A DNA stretch of 64,000 bases from Pseudomonas floridensis. Its GTDB lineage: Bacteria; Pseudomonadota; Gammaproteobacteria; Pseudomonadales; Pseudomonadaceae. This document shows positions 46,521 through 56,432 of the stretch, one piece after another (within the stretch, counting starts at the first letter, position 1; every line of letters begins with the position of its first letter). Position numbers and translations under genes: made by a program. Below the pieces are notes generated by a model that made no database searches, was not told where the DNA came from, and worked only from the letters and a program-made list of their open reading frames with translations. The stretch lies in the NCBI RefSeq assembly GCF_002087235.1, contig NZ_MUIO01000002.1, forward strand, positions 186,001 to 250,000, read 5' to 3'.

Positions 46521-47735
46521 CTACGCCGTCGCCCGATCCTGCTGCCCCGCCGCACGTCGCGTGATCAACCCCGCCAGCGCCATCAGCGCCAGCAGGATGA
46601 CCACACCACCGTAAACATTACTGATCATCACCAGACCGAATGAACGGGCGGCGAAGCCGGCAGCCAATGCGGGCATGCAGAACGCCAGATAGCTGAGCAC
46701 CAGAAACGCCGACATCAGTCCTGCGCGCTCGTGAGCGTGCGCCAGTGGCATGAGCATTCGCAAAGCGCCGAGAAAACTCGATCCAAAGCCAATCCCTGCA
46801 ACGACAGCTCCGCCAAAGAACAAACACAGCGCGCCGGTGTTGATCGCCAGGAGAATCACCGCAACCCCTGCCGTCATAAAGCTGGCCCCCCCCCATAGCC
46901 CCAGTTCGGGTGCGCGCTGACGCAGGATCAGAATCGCAAGCGCACCGCTGAGTGTTAGCGCGGCCACCGCGAATCCACCCGCCAGCGGCGATGTCGAGCC
47001 GGTAGCGGCTGCCAGCAACGATGGGCTCAGTGACAGAAAGAAACCACCCAGTGCCCATGCAGCGATATCGACAGGCAACACCAGCCACAACATGCGCCGC
47101 GCCTGTAGAGGCACGTGTAGCGAGGGCTTGAGGGACTGCCAGGCGCCGGGTTGCGGGCGGACGGTCTCGGCCACGCGCGCCAGATAAAGTACCTCAGCCA
47201 CGAACGCGGTGAGCAGCACGCAATAGGCAAGCAGCAACGGATGCGGCGCGAACCGTACCAGCAACGCCGTACCCAGAGCACCGACAGCCATGCCCAGCAT
47301 CGGTGAAATACTATTGATCAGCGGGCCCTTGACCTGATCGCTGTCCAGCAATGCAGCGCCAAGCGCACTAGCTGCCAGCCCGGTGGCGAAGCCTTGAAGC
47401 AGACGCGCCATGACCAGCCAGCTTACATCGACGGCGAAGATGAACAGCAGCATCGACAAGATCTGCATCAACAGGGCGGCTAAAATCACCGGACGTCGCC
47501 CCAAATGATCGGACAGCGATCCGCCGCTCAACAAAGCTGCCAGCAGGCTGAAGGCATAGACGGCGAAGATCAGCGTCAGTACACCGGAAGAGAACCCCCA
47601 TGCCTCCTGATACAAGTGATACAGCGGCGTCGGCGTACTCGACGCCGCGAAGAAACACAGGGTCGTGAACGCCAGAAATCCTACATGGCCGCTTTCCCGA
47701 CCATCGGGCTGCGGGTTCTGCAAAGGTATGGACAT
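46521..47735 (-). CDS. MFS transporter, probable drug exporter
   Basis: The 404-aa protein has 12 hydrophobic helices and the MFS loop 2-3 motif GGSLSDHLGRRPVILAAL. It resembles the DHA1-type efflux group. The ATG at 47735 has GGAG upstream; five more codons to 47750 are unnecessary. It is divergent from a TetR-family gene, the usual pairing for an inducible exporter. Confidence 0.88.
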   Translation of the reverse strand: MSIPLQNPQPDGRESGHVGFLAFTTLCFFAASSTPTPLYHLYQEAWGFSSGVLTLIFAVYAFSLLAALLSGGSLSDHLGRRPVILAALLMQILSMLLFIFAVDVSWLVMARLLQGFATGLAASALGAALLDSDQVKGPLINSISPMLGMAVGALGTALLVRFAPHPLLLAYCVLLTAFVAEVLYLARVAETVRPQPGAWQSLKPSLHVPLQARRMLWLVLPVDIAAWALGGFFLSLSPSLLAAATGSTSPLAGGFAVAALTLSGALAILILRQRAPELGLWGGASFMTAGVAVILLAINTGALCLFFGGAVVAGIGFGSSFLGALRMLMPLAHAHERAGLMSAFLVLSYLAFCMPALAAGFAARSFGLVMISNVYGGVVILLALMALAGLITRRAAGQQDRATA

Positions 47736-47841
47736 GGGTACACTCTCCACTGATGCAACTCATTAAAGCCATGAATTAGCTTTTGCGGAGTGTGCTACTG
47801 GTTAGCGCTTAAAGCAAATACTTTGTGTTAAGGTCTGCCGT

Positions 47842-48387
47842 ATGGCTATCAAAGAAGCAGTACGCACCGGAGGCCGTAGCGCCCGCGTGCAGGAATCCAT
47901 TCACCGCGCCGTGCGCGACCTGTTGCTCGAGCAGGACCGTTCTACGCTCAGCGTGCCGCTGATCGCGACGCGGGCCGGTGTGACGCCGTCGACTATATAT
48001 CGACGCTGGGGCGACCTGACCACGTTACTGGCCGATGCCGCCGTCGAGCGGCTGCGCCCGGATGAACCCATTGATCGCGGCAGCCTGCGTCAGGACCTGC
48101 TGATCTGGAGCGAAATGTACCTGGACGAAATGTCCTCGGCACCCGGACGCGAGATGATGCGTGACGTGGCCGCCAGCACCTCCAATTGCGCAGGCAAATG
48201 CGCCTCCATCGTGCGCGATCAACTGCAGACCATCATCGACCGCGCCGCGAGCCGCAATGAGTCATCGCCGACCGCCGACGAACTGATCGATGCCATCGTC
48301 GCGCCAATGATTTATCGGATTTTGTATTCCGAAGCTCCGCCCAGCCTCGCCACCGTGCAACGCTGGGTTGAACGCTGCCTGCCCTGA
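47842..48387 (+). CDS. TetR-family transcriptional regulator
   Basis: The 181-aa protein has an N-terminal TetR HTH (LSVPLIATRAGVTPSTIYRRWGDLTTLLADAAVERL) and a short helical ligand domain. It is divergent from the MFS gene with about 105 bases between starts and probably represses it. Confidence 0.9.
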   Translation: MAIKEAVRTGGRSARVQESIHRAVRDLLLEQDRSTLSVPLIATRAGVTPSTIYRRWGDLTTLLADAAVERLRPDEPIDRGSLRQDLLIWSEMYLDEMSSAPGREMMRDVAASTSNCAGKCASIVRDQLQTIIDRAASRNESSPTADELIDAIVAPMIYRILYSEAPPSLATVQRWVERCLP

Positions 48388-48475
48388 AACGCCAGTCGTG
48401 AACGATAATATCTGCGGCTGTCTGGCCTGACTCCCGTTATGATGCGCGCCTTGTCCGACTACTGACCGAACTGAC

Positions 48476-49780
48476 ATGCATACCCTCGCAGACCTACGCG
48501 CCGGCAAACTGGCAGGCATTCGGCGTCTTGACCTGTCCTGCGGACTGAGCGAATTCCCACCGGAAATTTTCGGGCTGGCGGACACGCTGGAGGTCCTCAA
48601 CCTCAGCGGCAACTCGCTGAACAGCCTGCCTGACGACCTGCATCGCCTGACCCGCCTGCAAGTGCTGTTCGGCTCTGACAACGCCTTCACTCACCTGCCT
48701 GAATGCATTGGCCAGTGCGATCAATTGCGTATTGTCGGCTTCAAGGCCAATCGCATCGAGCAGGTCAGCGCTTCAGCGTTGCCGCCACGTCTGCGCTGGC
48801 TGATTCTGACCGATAACCGGATCGAGTCTTTGCCTGACGAACTGGGTCGCCGCCCGGATCTGCAGAAGCTGATGCTGGCGGGCAATCGCTTGCAGTCTCT
48901 GCCTGCGACCCTGGCCGATTGCCACCATCTCGAGCTGATCCGCATCGCCGCGAACCGCTTGACCGAGCTGCCGGACTGGCTGTTGAAATTGCCTGCCCTC
49001 GCCTGGCTCGCCCATGCGGACAACCCGCTCGGCCCTGAGCGCAACGATTTTGCAATACGGCAAATCCCCTGGCGTGAGTTGAATCTACAGCAGCACCTTG
49101 GCGAAGGTGCATCCGGCGTCATCCAGCAAGCAATCTGGCAGGGCAATGGGCAGCCGCGTACGGTTGCGGTCAAGCTGTACAAAGGCAGCGTGACCAGCGA
49201 CGGCTCACCCCTCAATGAAATGGCAGCCTGCATCGCCGCCGGCAGCCACTCGCACCTGATCAATGTGCTGGGCCGGATTAACGAACATCCCGAGCAACGA
49301 CAGGGTCTGGTGATGGAATTGATCGCGCCGCAGTTCAGCAACCTGGCCGCCCCGCCCAGCCTGGAATCCTGTAGCCGCGATGTTTACGCTGCCGGGACGC
49401 GCTTTCCGCTGCCTGTGCTGCTGCGCCTGGCAACCGGCATCGCCTCGGTCACTGCGCACCTGCATGCCCGTGGCATGACCCACGGCGACCTGTATGGCCA
49501 CAATATCCTCGTGCAGCGAGATGGCACCTGTCTGCTGAGCGATTTCGGTGCGGCGTCGTTTCACCCTTCAGCCTCCGTTGCCCAGGCGCTGGAGCGTATA
49601 GAGACGCGAGCATTCGGTATTTTGCTGGGAGAAATGCTGGAACGCTGCGAGGCGTCACCTGAAGACTCGCCGATCATCGACGGGTTGAAAGGCCTTGCGG
49701 CACGCTGTACTCAGGCTGACTGCAGTAACAGACCGTTACTCGAAGAGGTGCATCGACAGTTGCAGGCATGGGGCGCGTGA
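48476..49780 (+). CDS. Leucine-rich-repeat protein kinase
   Basis: The 434-aa protein has an N-terminal block of about seven leucine-rich repeats (residues 15-185; repeats of the LxxLxLxxNxLxxLP type) and a C-terminal kinase-like domain. The kinase has the glycine loop LGEGASGVI, the VAVKLYKG lysine, catalytic loop HGDLYGHN and the DFG motif. All catalytic residues seem present though HRD is replaced by HGD, as in several small-molecule and atypical kinases. There is no TM segment or signal peptide, so it is cytoplasmic. Substrate unknown. Confidence 0.88.
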   Translation: MHTLADLRAGKLAGIRRLDLSCGLSEFPPEIFGLADTLEVLNLSGNSLNSLPDDLHRLTRLQVLFGSDNAFTHLPECIGQCDQLRIVGFKANRIEQVSASALPPRLRWLILTDNRIESLPDELGRRPDLQKLMLAGNRLQSLPATLADCHHLELIRIAANRLTELPDWLLKLPALAWLAHADNPLGPERNDFAIRQIPWRELNLQQHLGEGASGVIQQAIWQGNGQPRTVAVKLYKGSVTSDGSPLNEMAACIAAGSHSHLINVLGRINEHPEQRQGLVMELIAPQFSNLAAPPSLESCSRDVYAAGTRFPLPVLLRLATGIASVTAHLHARGMTHGDLYGHNILVQRDGTCLLSDFGAASFHPSASVAQALERIETRAFGILLGEMLERCEASPEDSPIIDGLKGLAARCTQADCSNRPLLEEVHRQLQAWGA

Positions 49781-49808
49781 AGCGCCCCCTGCCTCAGGCC
49801 GACATCGA

Positions 49809-50513
49809 TCAGCCCGCCAGACCGACGTAAACGTTCTGGACATCGTCATGATTGTCGATGGCTTCCAGAAAGGCTTCGACTTCTGCCATCTGCTCGGCGC
49901 TCAGACCGTCAACCGTGCTTTTCGGGCGATAACCCAACTGTGCGGACTGCACGGTAAAACCGAACTCCGGCAATTTCTTGCACACGGCGTCCATGTCGGT
50001 GGGCTCGGTCAAGAAAAGGGTCGCACCCTCTTCACCCGGCTCACAGTCCTGGGCACCGGCCTCGATGGCCGCTTCGTCCGCGTCAGCGTCGGCCGAAGCG
50101 GGAACCGCCTCGATCAAGCCTTGATACAGAAAATCCCAGGAAACCGAGCCAGCCGCACCCAGCTGGCCTTTACGAAACAGCACGCGGATTTCCGACACGG
50201 TGCGATTGATGTTGTCGGTGAGGCACTCGACGATCACCGGCACGCGATGTGGAGCAAAGCCTTCGTAGGTCAGGCGTTCGAAGTTGACGCTTTCACCCAG
50301 CAGGCCTGCGCCCTTCTTGATGGCGCGTTCCAGGGTTTCGCGAGGCATCGAGGCCTTCTTGGCCTGCTCTACTACCAGCCGCAGTCGTGAGTTCATGTCC
50401 GGATCGGCACCGGCACGTGCAGCGATCATGATTTCCTTGGACAGCTTGCCGAAGGTGCGCCCTTTGGCGTTGGCTGCCGCTTCTTTATGCTTGACCTTCC
50501 ACTGTGCGCCCAT
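49809..50513 (-). CDS. YebC/PmpR-family protein (YeeN-type paralogue)
   Basis: The 234-aa protein starts [19 protein letters not shown], the YeeN-type variant of the YebC start, and keeps the family core [26 protein letters not shown]. YebC proteins assist ribosomes at difficult peptide motifs or act as transcription regulators. The canonical YebC next to ruvC is elsewhere; this is the paralogue. Confidence 0.9.
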   Translation of the reverse strand: MGAQWKVKHKEAAANAKGRTFGKLSKEIMIAARAGADPDMNSRLRLVVEQAKKASMPRETLERAIKKGAGLLGESVNFERLTYEGFAPHRVPVIVECLTDNINRTVSEIRVLFRKGQLGAAGSVSWDFLYQGLIEAVPASADADADEAAIEAGAQDCEPGEEGATLFLTEPTDMDAVCKKLPEFGFTVQSAQLGYRPKSTVDGLSAEQMAEVEAFLEAIDNHDDVQNVYVGLAG

Positions 50514-50835
50514 GTCTGCTCTCTTGATTCAATGTGCGTCTCGCCATCGGCACCCATCAGGCGGGCGGCAAATATGGCGAAACGTTAAAAATAGGGTGGC
50601 CGGTAAAGATGGCTCCGGCGCGGCGCATTTTATACGCGATCACGCCAGATGAAACCCCCGCTGAAACTTCATTGGTCGAACGACCGGTCACGATGCCTGC
50701 CGGTTCGGCATCCGACACCGATCCGGCCCACACTTTGTCGTGTAGTCCTTTTCTGAAAAACCTTGCAACGATGCTATTACAGTCACGCATTTCGTACCCT
50801 TCGCACCCTGAATTTCAAGGTGGGAGAGCCCGACG
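50514..50835. other. Intergenic region between divergent yebC-like and vgrG-like genes
   Basis: About 320 bases with no supported gene. It must contain the promoters of both flanking genes. A GGGAGA ribosome site for the VgrG-like gene is at its right edge. I see no terminator or repeat. Confidence 0.5.
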
Positions 50836-52803
50836 ATGTGCAACGACCCGCAACTGCCGATAACGTTGGCGATTGCCGACTGCCAGATGGACCTGCATGT
50901 CATCAGCTTCACCGGCCTGGATGCCTTGAACGCGGTGTACCGTTTCGACATTGACCTGATCGGCACCGCGGCGGCGCTCGACACGGCCGGCCTGGTCGGG
51001 CGCGGCGCTTTCCTGAGCTTCGGCACGCCGGATCAGGGCGTGCATGGCATGATCCAGCACGCAATCGAAGTGTACGCCGGTGCCCGATTCAGACACTACC
51101 GCCTGGTACTGATGCCGGCCGTGCAGAAACTGGCGCGGCCTTCGCGACGCAGCGCCTACCATGACATGAGCGTGCCGCAATTGATTGAGCACTTGCTGGA
51201 ACGCCATGATCTGCAAGCTGGCACCTATCGGTTCGAGCACATGACGGGGGTCTATCCCCGACGACCTGTGCGCGTCCAGTACGATGAGAGCGATCTGCAC
51301 CTGTTGCAGCGCCTGTGTGAAGAGGAAGGCATTCACTTTCGGTTCGAGCATGCGCCGGACCGCCATGCGCTGGTGTTTTCCGACGATCCGGCCAGCTTTC
51401 CCGAACGAAAGCTGCCGATCCACTTCGACTGCGAGCGAGCACCTCAAAATCTGTTACCCGCCCTTACGCACCTGGCTGAACATCGATCGATCCACATCGA
51501 CCGGCCAGGACGGACCTGGCATGCAGGCCAGCCAAACCGGTTCAATATTCCGAAACAAAGCGCCACGCCGACCACAGACGCGATCAACGAGTCACTGGAA
51601 GCGCCCGTCGGCCAACACTCGGCAGACCGGCAAGTCGCGTATCGACAACAGCGCAGCGCTCGTCATCTGGAGCGCCTGCGTTGCGAAAGTCGACATTTCT
51701 ACGGCAGCAGCACCCAGCCCGGGCTGCGCAGTGGAGAGATCCTGCAGGTGCTCGACCATCCCGAGCCATTGCTCAACGATCAGTGGCTGTTGATCGAGGT
51801 GCGCCACGCGGGGCGCCAGTTGCAGACGCTGGAAGGTGTCGATCCGCATGACATTGCGGCGATCATTCAGGCGCTGCCGGAACAGGAATTGCCGACTGTC
51901 GACCTGGCAGCCGACGAAGGCTACACGAACCGACTGGCTGCCATACCCTGGTCGATGCCGTTCCGCCCGTCGCTCAAACACTTCAAGCGGACAGTCCGCG
52001 GCCTGCATCGCGCCACACTGATGCCCACAACGCTGAACATCGACGCCGATGAAAGCCTGTCAGCCTACCGAGCGATTCGTTTCGACTGGCAGGACGCGTT
52101 AGCGCAGACATTGGAGCGCTGGCCGCTGGCTCACGTGGCATGCAGCGACGCCAATCCTGTCGGGCAACTGCAGGCTGGAGCACGTGTGGCGGTCGGGCAT
52201 CTGAACAATGATCCTGATCGCCCGGTGATCTGCGGCGCGCTGCACAAAACCGGGTCGACCCCGGAGACGCGTGTGCTTCTGGAAGGCATCGCGGCCCAGT
52301 CACCAATCTACGTTCATCTGCGTGACGGTCAGCGATTGCGCTTCGAATCGGACAGACACCTCATGATCAGAGGCGAACAGATTGAACTGCACCTGACGCC
52401 GACCAGTATCTCGGTATTGGGCAATGCCACCCCGAAAGCCTTTTCACCCGCGGATCTGGACGAAAACGCAACGAACATGAGTGATTTGCGCCTGACAACG
52501 TTGCCGGGCCTCCAGGGAGAACCGTTGACAGGGCGTATCTGGTACATCGTGCGGATGCGCGAGCCGGGACTGCAGCATCTGGCTCGCCTGGAACCGGAGC
52601 ACTTCCTGTTCGAGGGAACCACTGATGGACGAGGTTACCTGGGCCTGAGCACAGCGCAGCGTCGCCGACTGATCAGGGAGTACCAGAGCACCCCACGGCA
52701 TTTGTGGCTGATCCATCCCGGCGAGTGCCTCGCGCTGCACACGTACTTCCAGCAAAACTGGACACCGCAGCAGCGCCAGGCATTGATACTCAGCAGTCCT
52801 TGA
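50836..52803 (+). CDS. Orphan VgrG-like protein with degenerate spike and novel C-terminus
   Basis: The 655-aa protein has a gp27/VgrG N-terminal half (residues 1-350), with EHLLERHDLQAGTYRF and RVQYDESDLHLLQRLCEEEGIHFRFEH. A gp5/OB remnant follows; the NNDPDRPVICGALHKTGS motif (about 455-472) is kept but the usual preceding WxRV...WAG segment is changed. The typical TLKS-rich beta-helix is missing and is replaced from about residue 560 by an unrecognised, Arg/His-rich region ending the protein. No other type VI secretion gene lies in the window. It may be a specialised spike with a built-in effector or a drifting orphan. Its 3' end overlaps the convergent enoyl-CoA hydratase gene by 14 bases. 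Confidence 0.85.
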   Translation: MCNDPQLPITLAIADCQMDLHVISFTGLDALNAVYRFDIDLIGTAAALDTAGLVGRGAFLSFGTPDQGVHGMIQHAIEVYAGARFRHYRLVLMPAVQKLARPSRRSAYHDMSVPQLIEHLLERHDLQAGTYRFEHMTGVYPRRPVRVQYDESDLHLLQRLCEEEGIHFRFEHAPDRHALVFSDDPASFPERKLPIHFDCERAPQNLLPALTHLAEHRSIHIDRPGRTWHAGQPNRFNIPKQSATPTTDAINESLEAPVGQHSADRQVAYRQQRSARHLERLRCESRHFYGSSTQPGLRSGEILQVLDHPEPLLNDQWLLIEVRHAGRQLQTLEGVDPHDIAAIIQALPEQELPTVDLAADEGYTNRLAAIPWSMPFRPSLKHFKRTVRGLHRATLMPTTLNIDADESLSAYRAIRFDWQDALAQTLERWPLAHVACSDANPVGQLQAGARVAVGHLNNDPDRPVICGALHKTGSTPETRVLLEGIAAQSPIYVHLRDGQRLRFESDRHLMIRGEQIELHLTPTSISVLGNATPKAFSPADLDENATNMSDLRLTTLPGLQGEPLTGRIWYIVRMREPGLQHLARLEPEHFLFEGTTDGRGYLGLSTAQRRRLIREYQSTPRHLWLIHPGECLALHTYFQQNWTPQQRQALILSSP

Positions 52804-53563
52804 AGGCGGCCGGGCGTTTTTCAATGAACGCCTGCATGCCTTCCTTCTGGTCCTGGCTGGCAAAGGTGGCGTGAAAGACGCGGCGCTCGAAGCGGATGCC
52901 TTCAGCCAGACTGACTTCGAAGGCACGATTAACGCTTTCCTTGACCATCATTGCGACGGGCAGGGATTTCTCCGCGATGCTGGCAGCGACCTTCAGCGCC
53001 TCGTCGAGCAGTTGCTCCAGCGGCAGCACGCGCGACACCATGCCCGCGCGTTCGGCTTCATGAGCGTCGATCAGGCGTCCGGTCAGGCACATTTCCATGG
53101 CCTTGGCCTTGCCGACGGCGCGGGTCAGACGCTGGGTGCCGCCCATGCCCGGCAACACGCCGAGGTTGATTTCCGGCTGACCAAACTGCGCATTGTCGGC
53201 CGCGAGTATGAAATCGCACATCAGTGCCAGCTCGCAGCCCCCCCCCAGTGCGAATCCCGCCACTGCGGCGACCATCGGCTTGCGTCGCGCAGCTACGCGA
53301 TCGCTTTCGCGAAACAAGTCATCCAGATAGATCTGCGGATAGGTCAAGCCAACCATCTCCTTGATGTCGGCTCCGGCAGCGAAGGCCTTGTCCGAGCCGG
53401 TCAGCACGATGCAGCCGATGGTCGCGTCCGCTTCGAACCGGTCGAGCGCGTGGTTCAGTTCATCGATCAACGTCGCGTTCAGGGCATTCAAGGCCTTGGG
53501 CCGGTTCAGAATCACCAGCCCCACACCATCTCGAACCTCACTCAATATTGTTTCGTAACTCAT
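52790..53563 (-). CDS. Enoyl-CoA hydratase/isomerase family protein
   Basis: The 257-aa crotonase-fold protein has the oxyanion-hole segments [11 protein letters not shown] and [16 protein letters not shown] and both catalytic Glu positions ([16 protein letters not shown] region). It hydrates enoyl-CoA in fatty or amino acid beta-oxidation. The start at 53563 has AAGG about 10 bases upstream. It is cotranscribed with the thiolase upstream (gap about 80 bases). Confidence 0.9.
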   Translation of the reverse strand: MSYETILSEVRDGVGLVILNRPKALNALNATLIDELNHALDRFEADATIGCIVLTGSDKAFAAGADIKEMVGLTYPQIYLDDLFRESDRVAARRKPMVAAVAGFALGGGCELALMCDFILAADNAQFGQPEINLGVLPGMGGTQRLTRAVGKAKAMEMCLTGRLIDAHEAERAGMVSRVLPLEQLLDEALKVAASIAEKSLPVAMMVKESVNRAFEVSLAEGIRFERRVFHATFASQDQKEGMQAFIEKRPAAFKDC

Positions 53564-53642
53564 TGATAAATAACCTTTTAGAAGAATATTCAAAAACGCA
53601 TACATCACATTAAATAACACAAATAACTAGTTGTTTTTATTA

Positions 53643-54854
53643 CTAATTAATCAATTCAACGGCAACTGCCGTGGCCTCGCCTCCGCCAATGCAGATAGCG
53701 GCCACACCGCGCTTGAGGCCCCGGCGGCGCAAGGCAGCCAGCAGCGTCACGATAATGCGGGCACCCGAAGCGCCAATCGGATGCCCCAAGGCACAGGCGC
53801 CACCGTTGACGTTCATTTTTTCATGGGGGATGCCCAGGCTGCTCATGGCAACCAGAGGCACGACTGCGAAAGCCTCATTGATCTCGAACAGATCCACGTC
53901 CTGCTGTGTCCAGCCGGTTTTGTCCAACAGACGCTTGATCGCGCCAATCGGCGCAGTCGGAAACAGCCCCGGTTCGTCGGCAAAGGCGGCGTGCCCGCGG
54001 ATGACAGCCAACGGCTTGAGGCCACGATGCAGGGCTTCGGACTGCCGCATCATCAGCAGCGCTGCAGCACCGTCGGAAATCGAACTGGCGTTGGCAGCGG
54101 TGACCGTTCCGCCTTCACGAAAGGCAGGCTTGAGGGTCGGGATCTTGTCCAGGCGCGCTTTCGGCGGCTGCTCATCATGGGTGATCTGCCGCTGCTCCTT
54201 GCCGACCGTGACCTGTACCGCAACGATTTCCTCGTCGAAATGCCCGTCCGAGATGGCCGTCTGGGCGCGGGTCAGCGATGCGATGGCAAACGCGTCCTGG
54301 GCCTGGCGACTGAAACCGTTGATCTGGGCACAATCCTCGGCGTACGTGCCCATCAGCCGGCCGGGCTCGTAGGCGTCTTCGAGGCCGTCGAGAAACATGT
54401 GATCCAGTACGCGGCCGTGTCCCATGCGATAGCCGCCTCGGGCGCGATCAAGTAGATAAGGCGCGTTCGACATGCTTTCCATACCACCCGCTACCATCAC
54501 TTTCGCGCTGCCCGCCATCAGCTGATCATGGGCCAGAATGGTGGTCTGCATGCCGGAACCGCACATCTTGTTGAGGGTGGTGCACAGCGTGCCGGTTCCG
54601 AGCCCGGCTCCAAGGGCAGCCTGTCTGGCGGGTGCCTGACCGAGACCTGCGGGCAGCACACAGCCAAACAGCACCTGCTCGACGTCATGCGGATCGATCC
54701 CGGCGCGCTCGACGACCGCACCGATGGCCAGCGAGCCCAGGCGGGTCGCACTCAGGCTTTGCAAGTCGCCCTGAAAGCCGCCCATGGGCGTGCGGGCAGC
54801 ACTGATGATGACAACAGGGTCTTCCTGATGAGGGGGCGTCCGTTCGATGGACAT
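53643..54854 (-). CDS. Acetyl-CoA C-acetyltransferase (thiolase)
   Basis: The 403-aa thiolase has the nucleophilic Cys in NKMCGSGMQT (about residue 98), the His in NEAFAVVP, and the second acid/base Cys in CIGGGEATAV; GGACALGHPIGASGAR is intact. It condenses or cleaves acetoacetyl-CoA or 3-ketoacyl-CoA. Together with the downstream hydratase it suggests a short beta-oxidation-like or branched-chain degradation unit. Confidence 0.93.
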   Translation of the reverse strand: MSIERTPPHQEDPVVIISAARTPMGGFQGDLQSLSATRLGSLAIGAVVERAGIDPHDVEQVLFGCVLPAGLGQAPARQAALGAGLGTGTLCTTLNKMCGSGMQTTILAHDQLMAGSAKVMVAGGMESMSNAPYLLDRARGGYRMGHGRVLDHMFLDGLEDAYEPGRLMGTYAEDCAQINGFSRQAQDAFAIASLTRAQTAISDGHFDEEIVAVQVTVGKEQRQITHDEQPPKARLDKIPTLKPAFREGGTVTAANASSISDGAAALLMMRQSEALHRGLKPLAVIRGHAAFADEPGLFPTAPIGAIKRLLDKTGWTQQDVDLFEINEAFAVVPLVAMSSLGIPHEKMNVNGGACALGHPIGASGARIIVTLLAALRRRGLKRGVAAICIGGGEATAVAVELIN

Positions 54855-55055
54855 GGCGATCTCCAGTCTTGTTGTTATGGGTCCGCTGAAATCATCGACC
54901 CGCAGGCGTGACGACGCAACGGTTGAAACAGGCAGATTAGCGGGTATCCATGCAGACGTTGAAACACGAGGTGATCGGACAGGCTCTTCGCCAGCCGGCG
55001 AATCTCTGAACAGCCCTGCGGTCTGAGGATGACCGAGTGTGCACCGAGGAATCCG

Positions 55056-55538
55056 ATGATGCTGTCAAACCCGCTGCGGCTGGTGCTTGCGAGTCTGTTG
55101 ATACTGGCCCTGAGCGCCTGTGCCCTGCTGCCACAACGCGATCCGTTGACCATCAGCGTTGTCGGCATAGAACCATTGCCTGGTCAGGGGCTGGAATTGC
55201 GTATGGCCGTCAAACTGCGCTTGCAGAATCCGAACGAAACGGCCATCGATTACAGCGGCGTAGCGCTGGATCTGGACGTCAACGGCCGCCTGCTGGCCTC
55301 AGGCGTCAGCAGCCAGCACGGCAGCATCGGCTCGTTCTCTGAAGCGGTGTTGGTAGTACCGGTCAGCGTCTCGGCCTTCGCGGCCTTGCGCCAGGCACTG
55401 GGCCTGAGCCAGACCGAGCGCCTGGACAACCTGCCCTACACGCTGCGCGGCAAACTGGCGGGCGGCCTGTTCGGCACCATGCGATTCAAGGACAGCGGCA
55501 CGCTGGATCTGCGTCAGGCAGAGGGCGATCCGTGGTGA
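55056..55538 (+). CDS. LEA14-like (water stress/hypersensitive response domain) lipoprotein
   Basis: The 160-aa protein has a lipoprotein leader (LVLASLLILALSAC, lipid Cys about residue 22), then an LEA type 2 / WHy domain: LTISVVGIEPLPGQGLELRMAVKLRLQNPNETAIDYSGVALDLDVNGR. Such domains are linked to desiccation stress. GAGGA lies 6 bases before the ATG at 55056. Confidence 0.88.
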   Translation: MMLSNPLRLVLASLLILALSACALLPQRDPLTISVVGIEPLPGQGLELRMAVKLRLQNPNETAIDYSGVALDLDVNGRLLASGVSSQHGSIGSFSEAVLVVPVSVSAFAALRQALGLSQTERLDNLPYTLRGKLAGGLFGTMRFKDSGTLDLRQAEGDPW

Positions 55539-55621
55539 CAGGCGGTCGCCAAGGCGTCGTTGAAAGGCGATAGACCGGCCGTGGACGCTGTGCGCAGGCG
55601 CCTAAAGCAATGACCTGATGG

Positions 55622-55876
55622 CTACTTGGCAGCCGCCATCAAACGATTCACTTCACTGCGTACCATGTTGGCGTATTCAGGCGGGCTCATGGTGTCCAGT
55701 TCGGAGCGCACCCACTCGGACCACTTGCCCTTGCGCTTGGCACGCTCGCCCATCAACCGCGCGGCCTCGCCCTTGGCCTTGCCCAGATTGCTCTGCCACA
55801 AGTCAAACAGCCGGGATTTTTCATCCTCGATAGCGGCACGTTCAGGAAGGGGCCGATTGGCCAGATTGAAACTCAT
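55622..55876 (-). CDS. Conserved small hypothetical protein
   Basis: The 84-aa product (MSFNLANRPLPERAAIEDEKSR...) is charged, helical and without membrane segments; residues 35-55 are rich in Lys and Arg (KAKGEAARLMGERAKRKGKW). AGGTGA lies before the ATG at 55876. No family name known to me. Confidence 0.7.
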   Translation of the reverse strand: MSFNLANRPLPERAAIEDEKSRLFDLWQSNLGKAKGEAARLMGERAKRKGKWSEWVRSELDTMSPPEYANMVRSEVNRLMAAAK

Positions 55877-56028
55877 AACATTCACCTACGGCTACAAACG
55901 GCTGCATCTTACACCCGCAACCACCTTTTTTTGCAGAGCCCGGCGTCAGGTCGTTCACATTGTTGCAACTTTTCAAGTTGGCCAAGACTCCATTGATCAC
56001 TATTGCCATCACTTGAAAGGAAAATGCC

Positions 56029-56346
56029 ATGGCTCGTAAGACCTCTGCCCAAAATGCAGCCGATCAGATCAAGGATCAGGCGTTCAGCGACTTGCAGGCA
56101 CTGATCGAAGAATCCGACAAGCTGCTCAAGGACAGCGCCGCTCTGGTAGGCGAAGACGCAGAAACCCTGCGTGCGCAACTGAGCCTCAAGCTCAAGCAGG
56201 CTCTGGACTCGATGGCGAGCGTGCGCGATCGCACCAAGCCAGTGGTTGACGCGACCGAAACCTACATAGGCGGTCATCCATGGCAAACCGTGGCCATTTC
56301 CGCAGGCTTTGGTCTGGTGGTAGGTCTACTGCTGGGTCGTCGCTGA
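56029..56346 (+). CDS. DUF883 (ElaB/YqjD) family membrane-anchored protein
   Basis: The 105-aa protein is mostly amphipathic helix (residues 10-75) with the family's C-terminal segment HPWQTVAISAGFGLVVGLLLGRR, a single TM helix with glycine motif. Related proteins associate with ribosomes at the inner membrane in stationary phase. AAGGAAA precedes the ATG. Confidence 0.92.
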   Translation: MARKTSAQNAADQIKDQAFSDLQALIEESDKLLKDSAALVGEDAETLRAQLSLKLKQALDSMASVRDRTKPVVDATETYIGGHPWQTVAISAGFGLVVGLLLGRR

Positions 56347-56362
56347 TCCGCGGCGCAGAATG

Positions 56363-56404
56363 AAAAAAGGGCGCGATCGCTGCATGGCAATCGCGCCCTT
56401 TTTG
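56363..56404. terminator. Bidirectional rho-independent terminator
   Basis: AAAAAAGGGCGCGAT pairs with ATCGCGCCCTTTTT around an 11-nt loop, giving a T-run on both strands. It serves the DUF883 gene and the convergent SPOR gene. Confidence 0.92.
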
Positions 56405-56432
56405 CTTACAACCTGATCCGCCCGATACAGCG

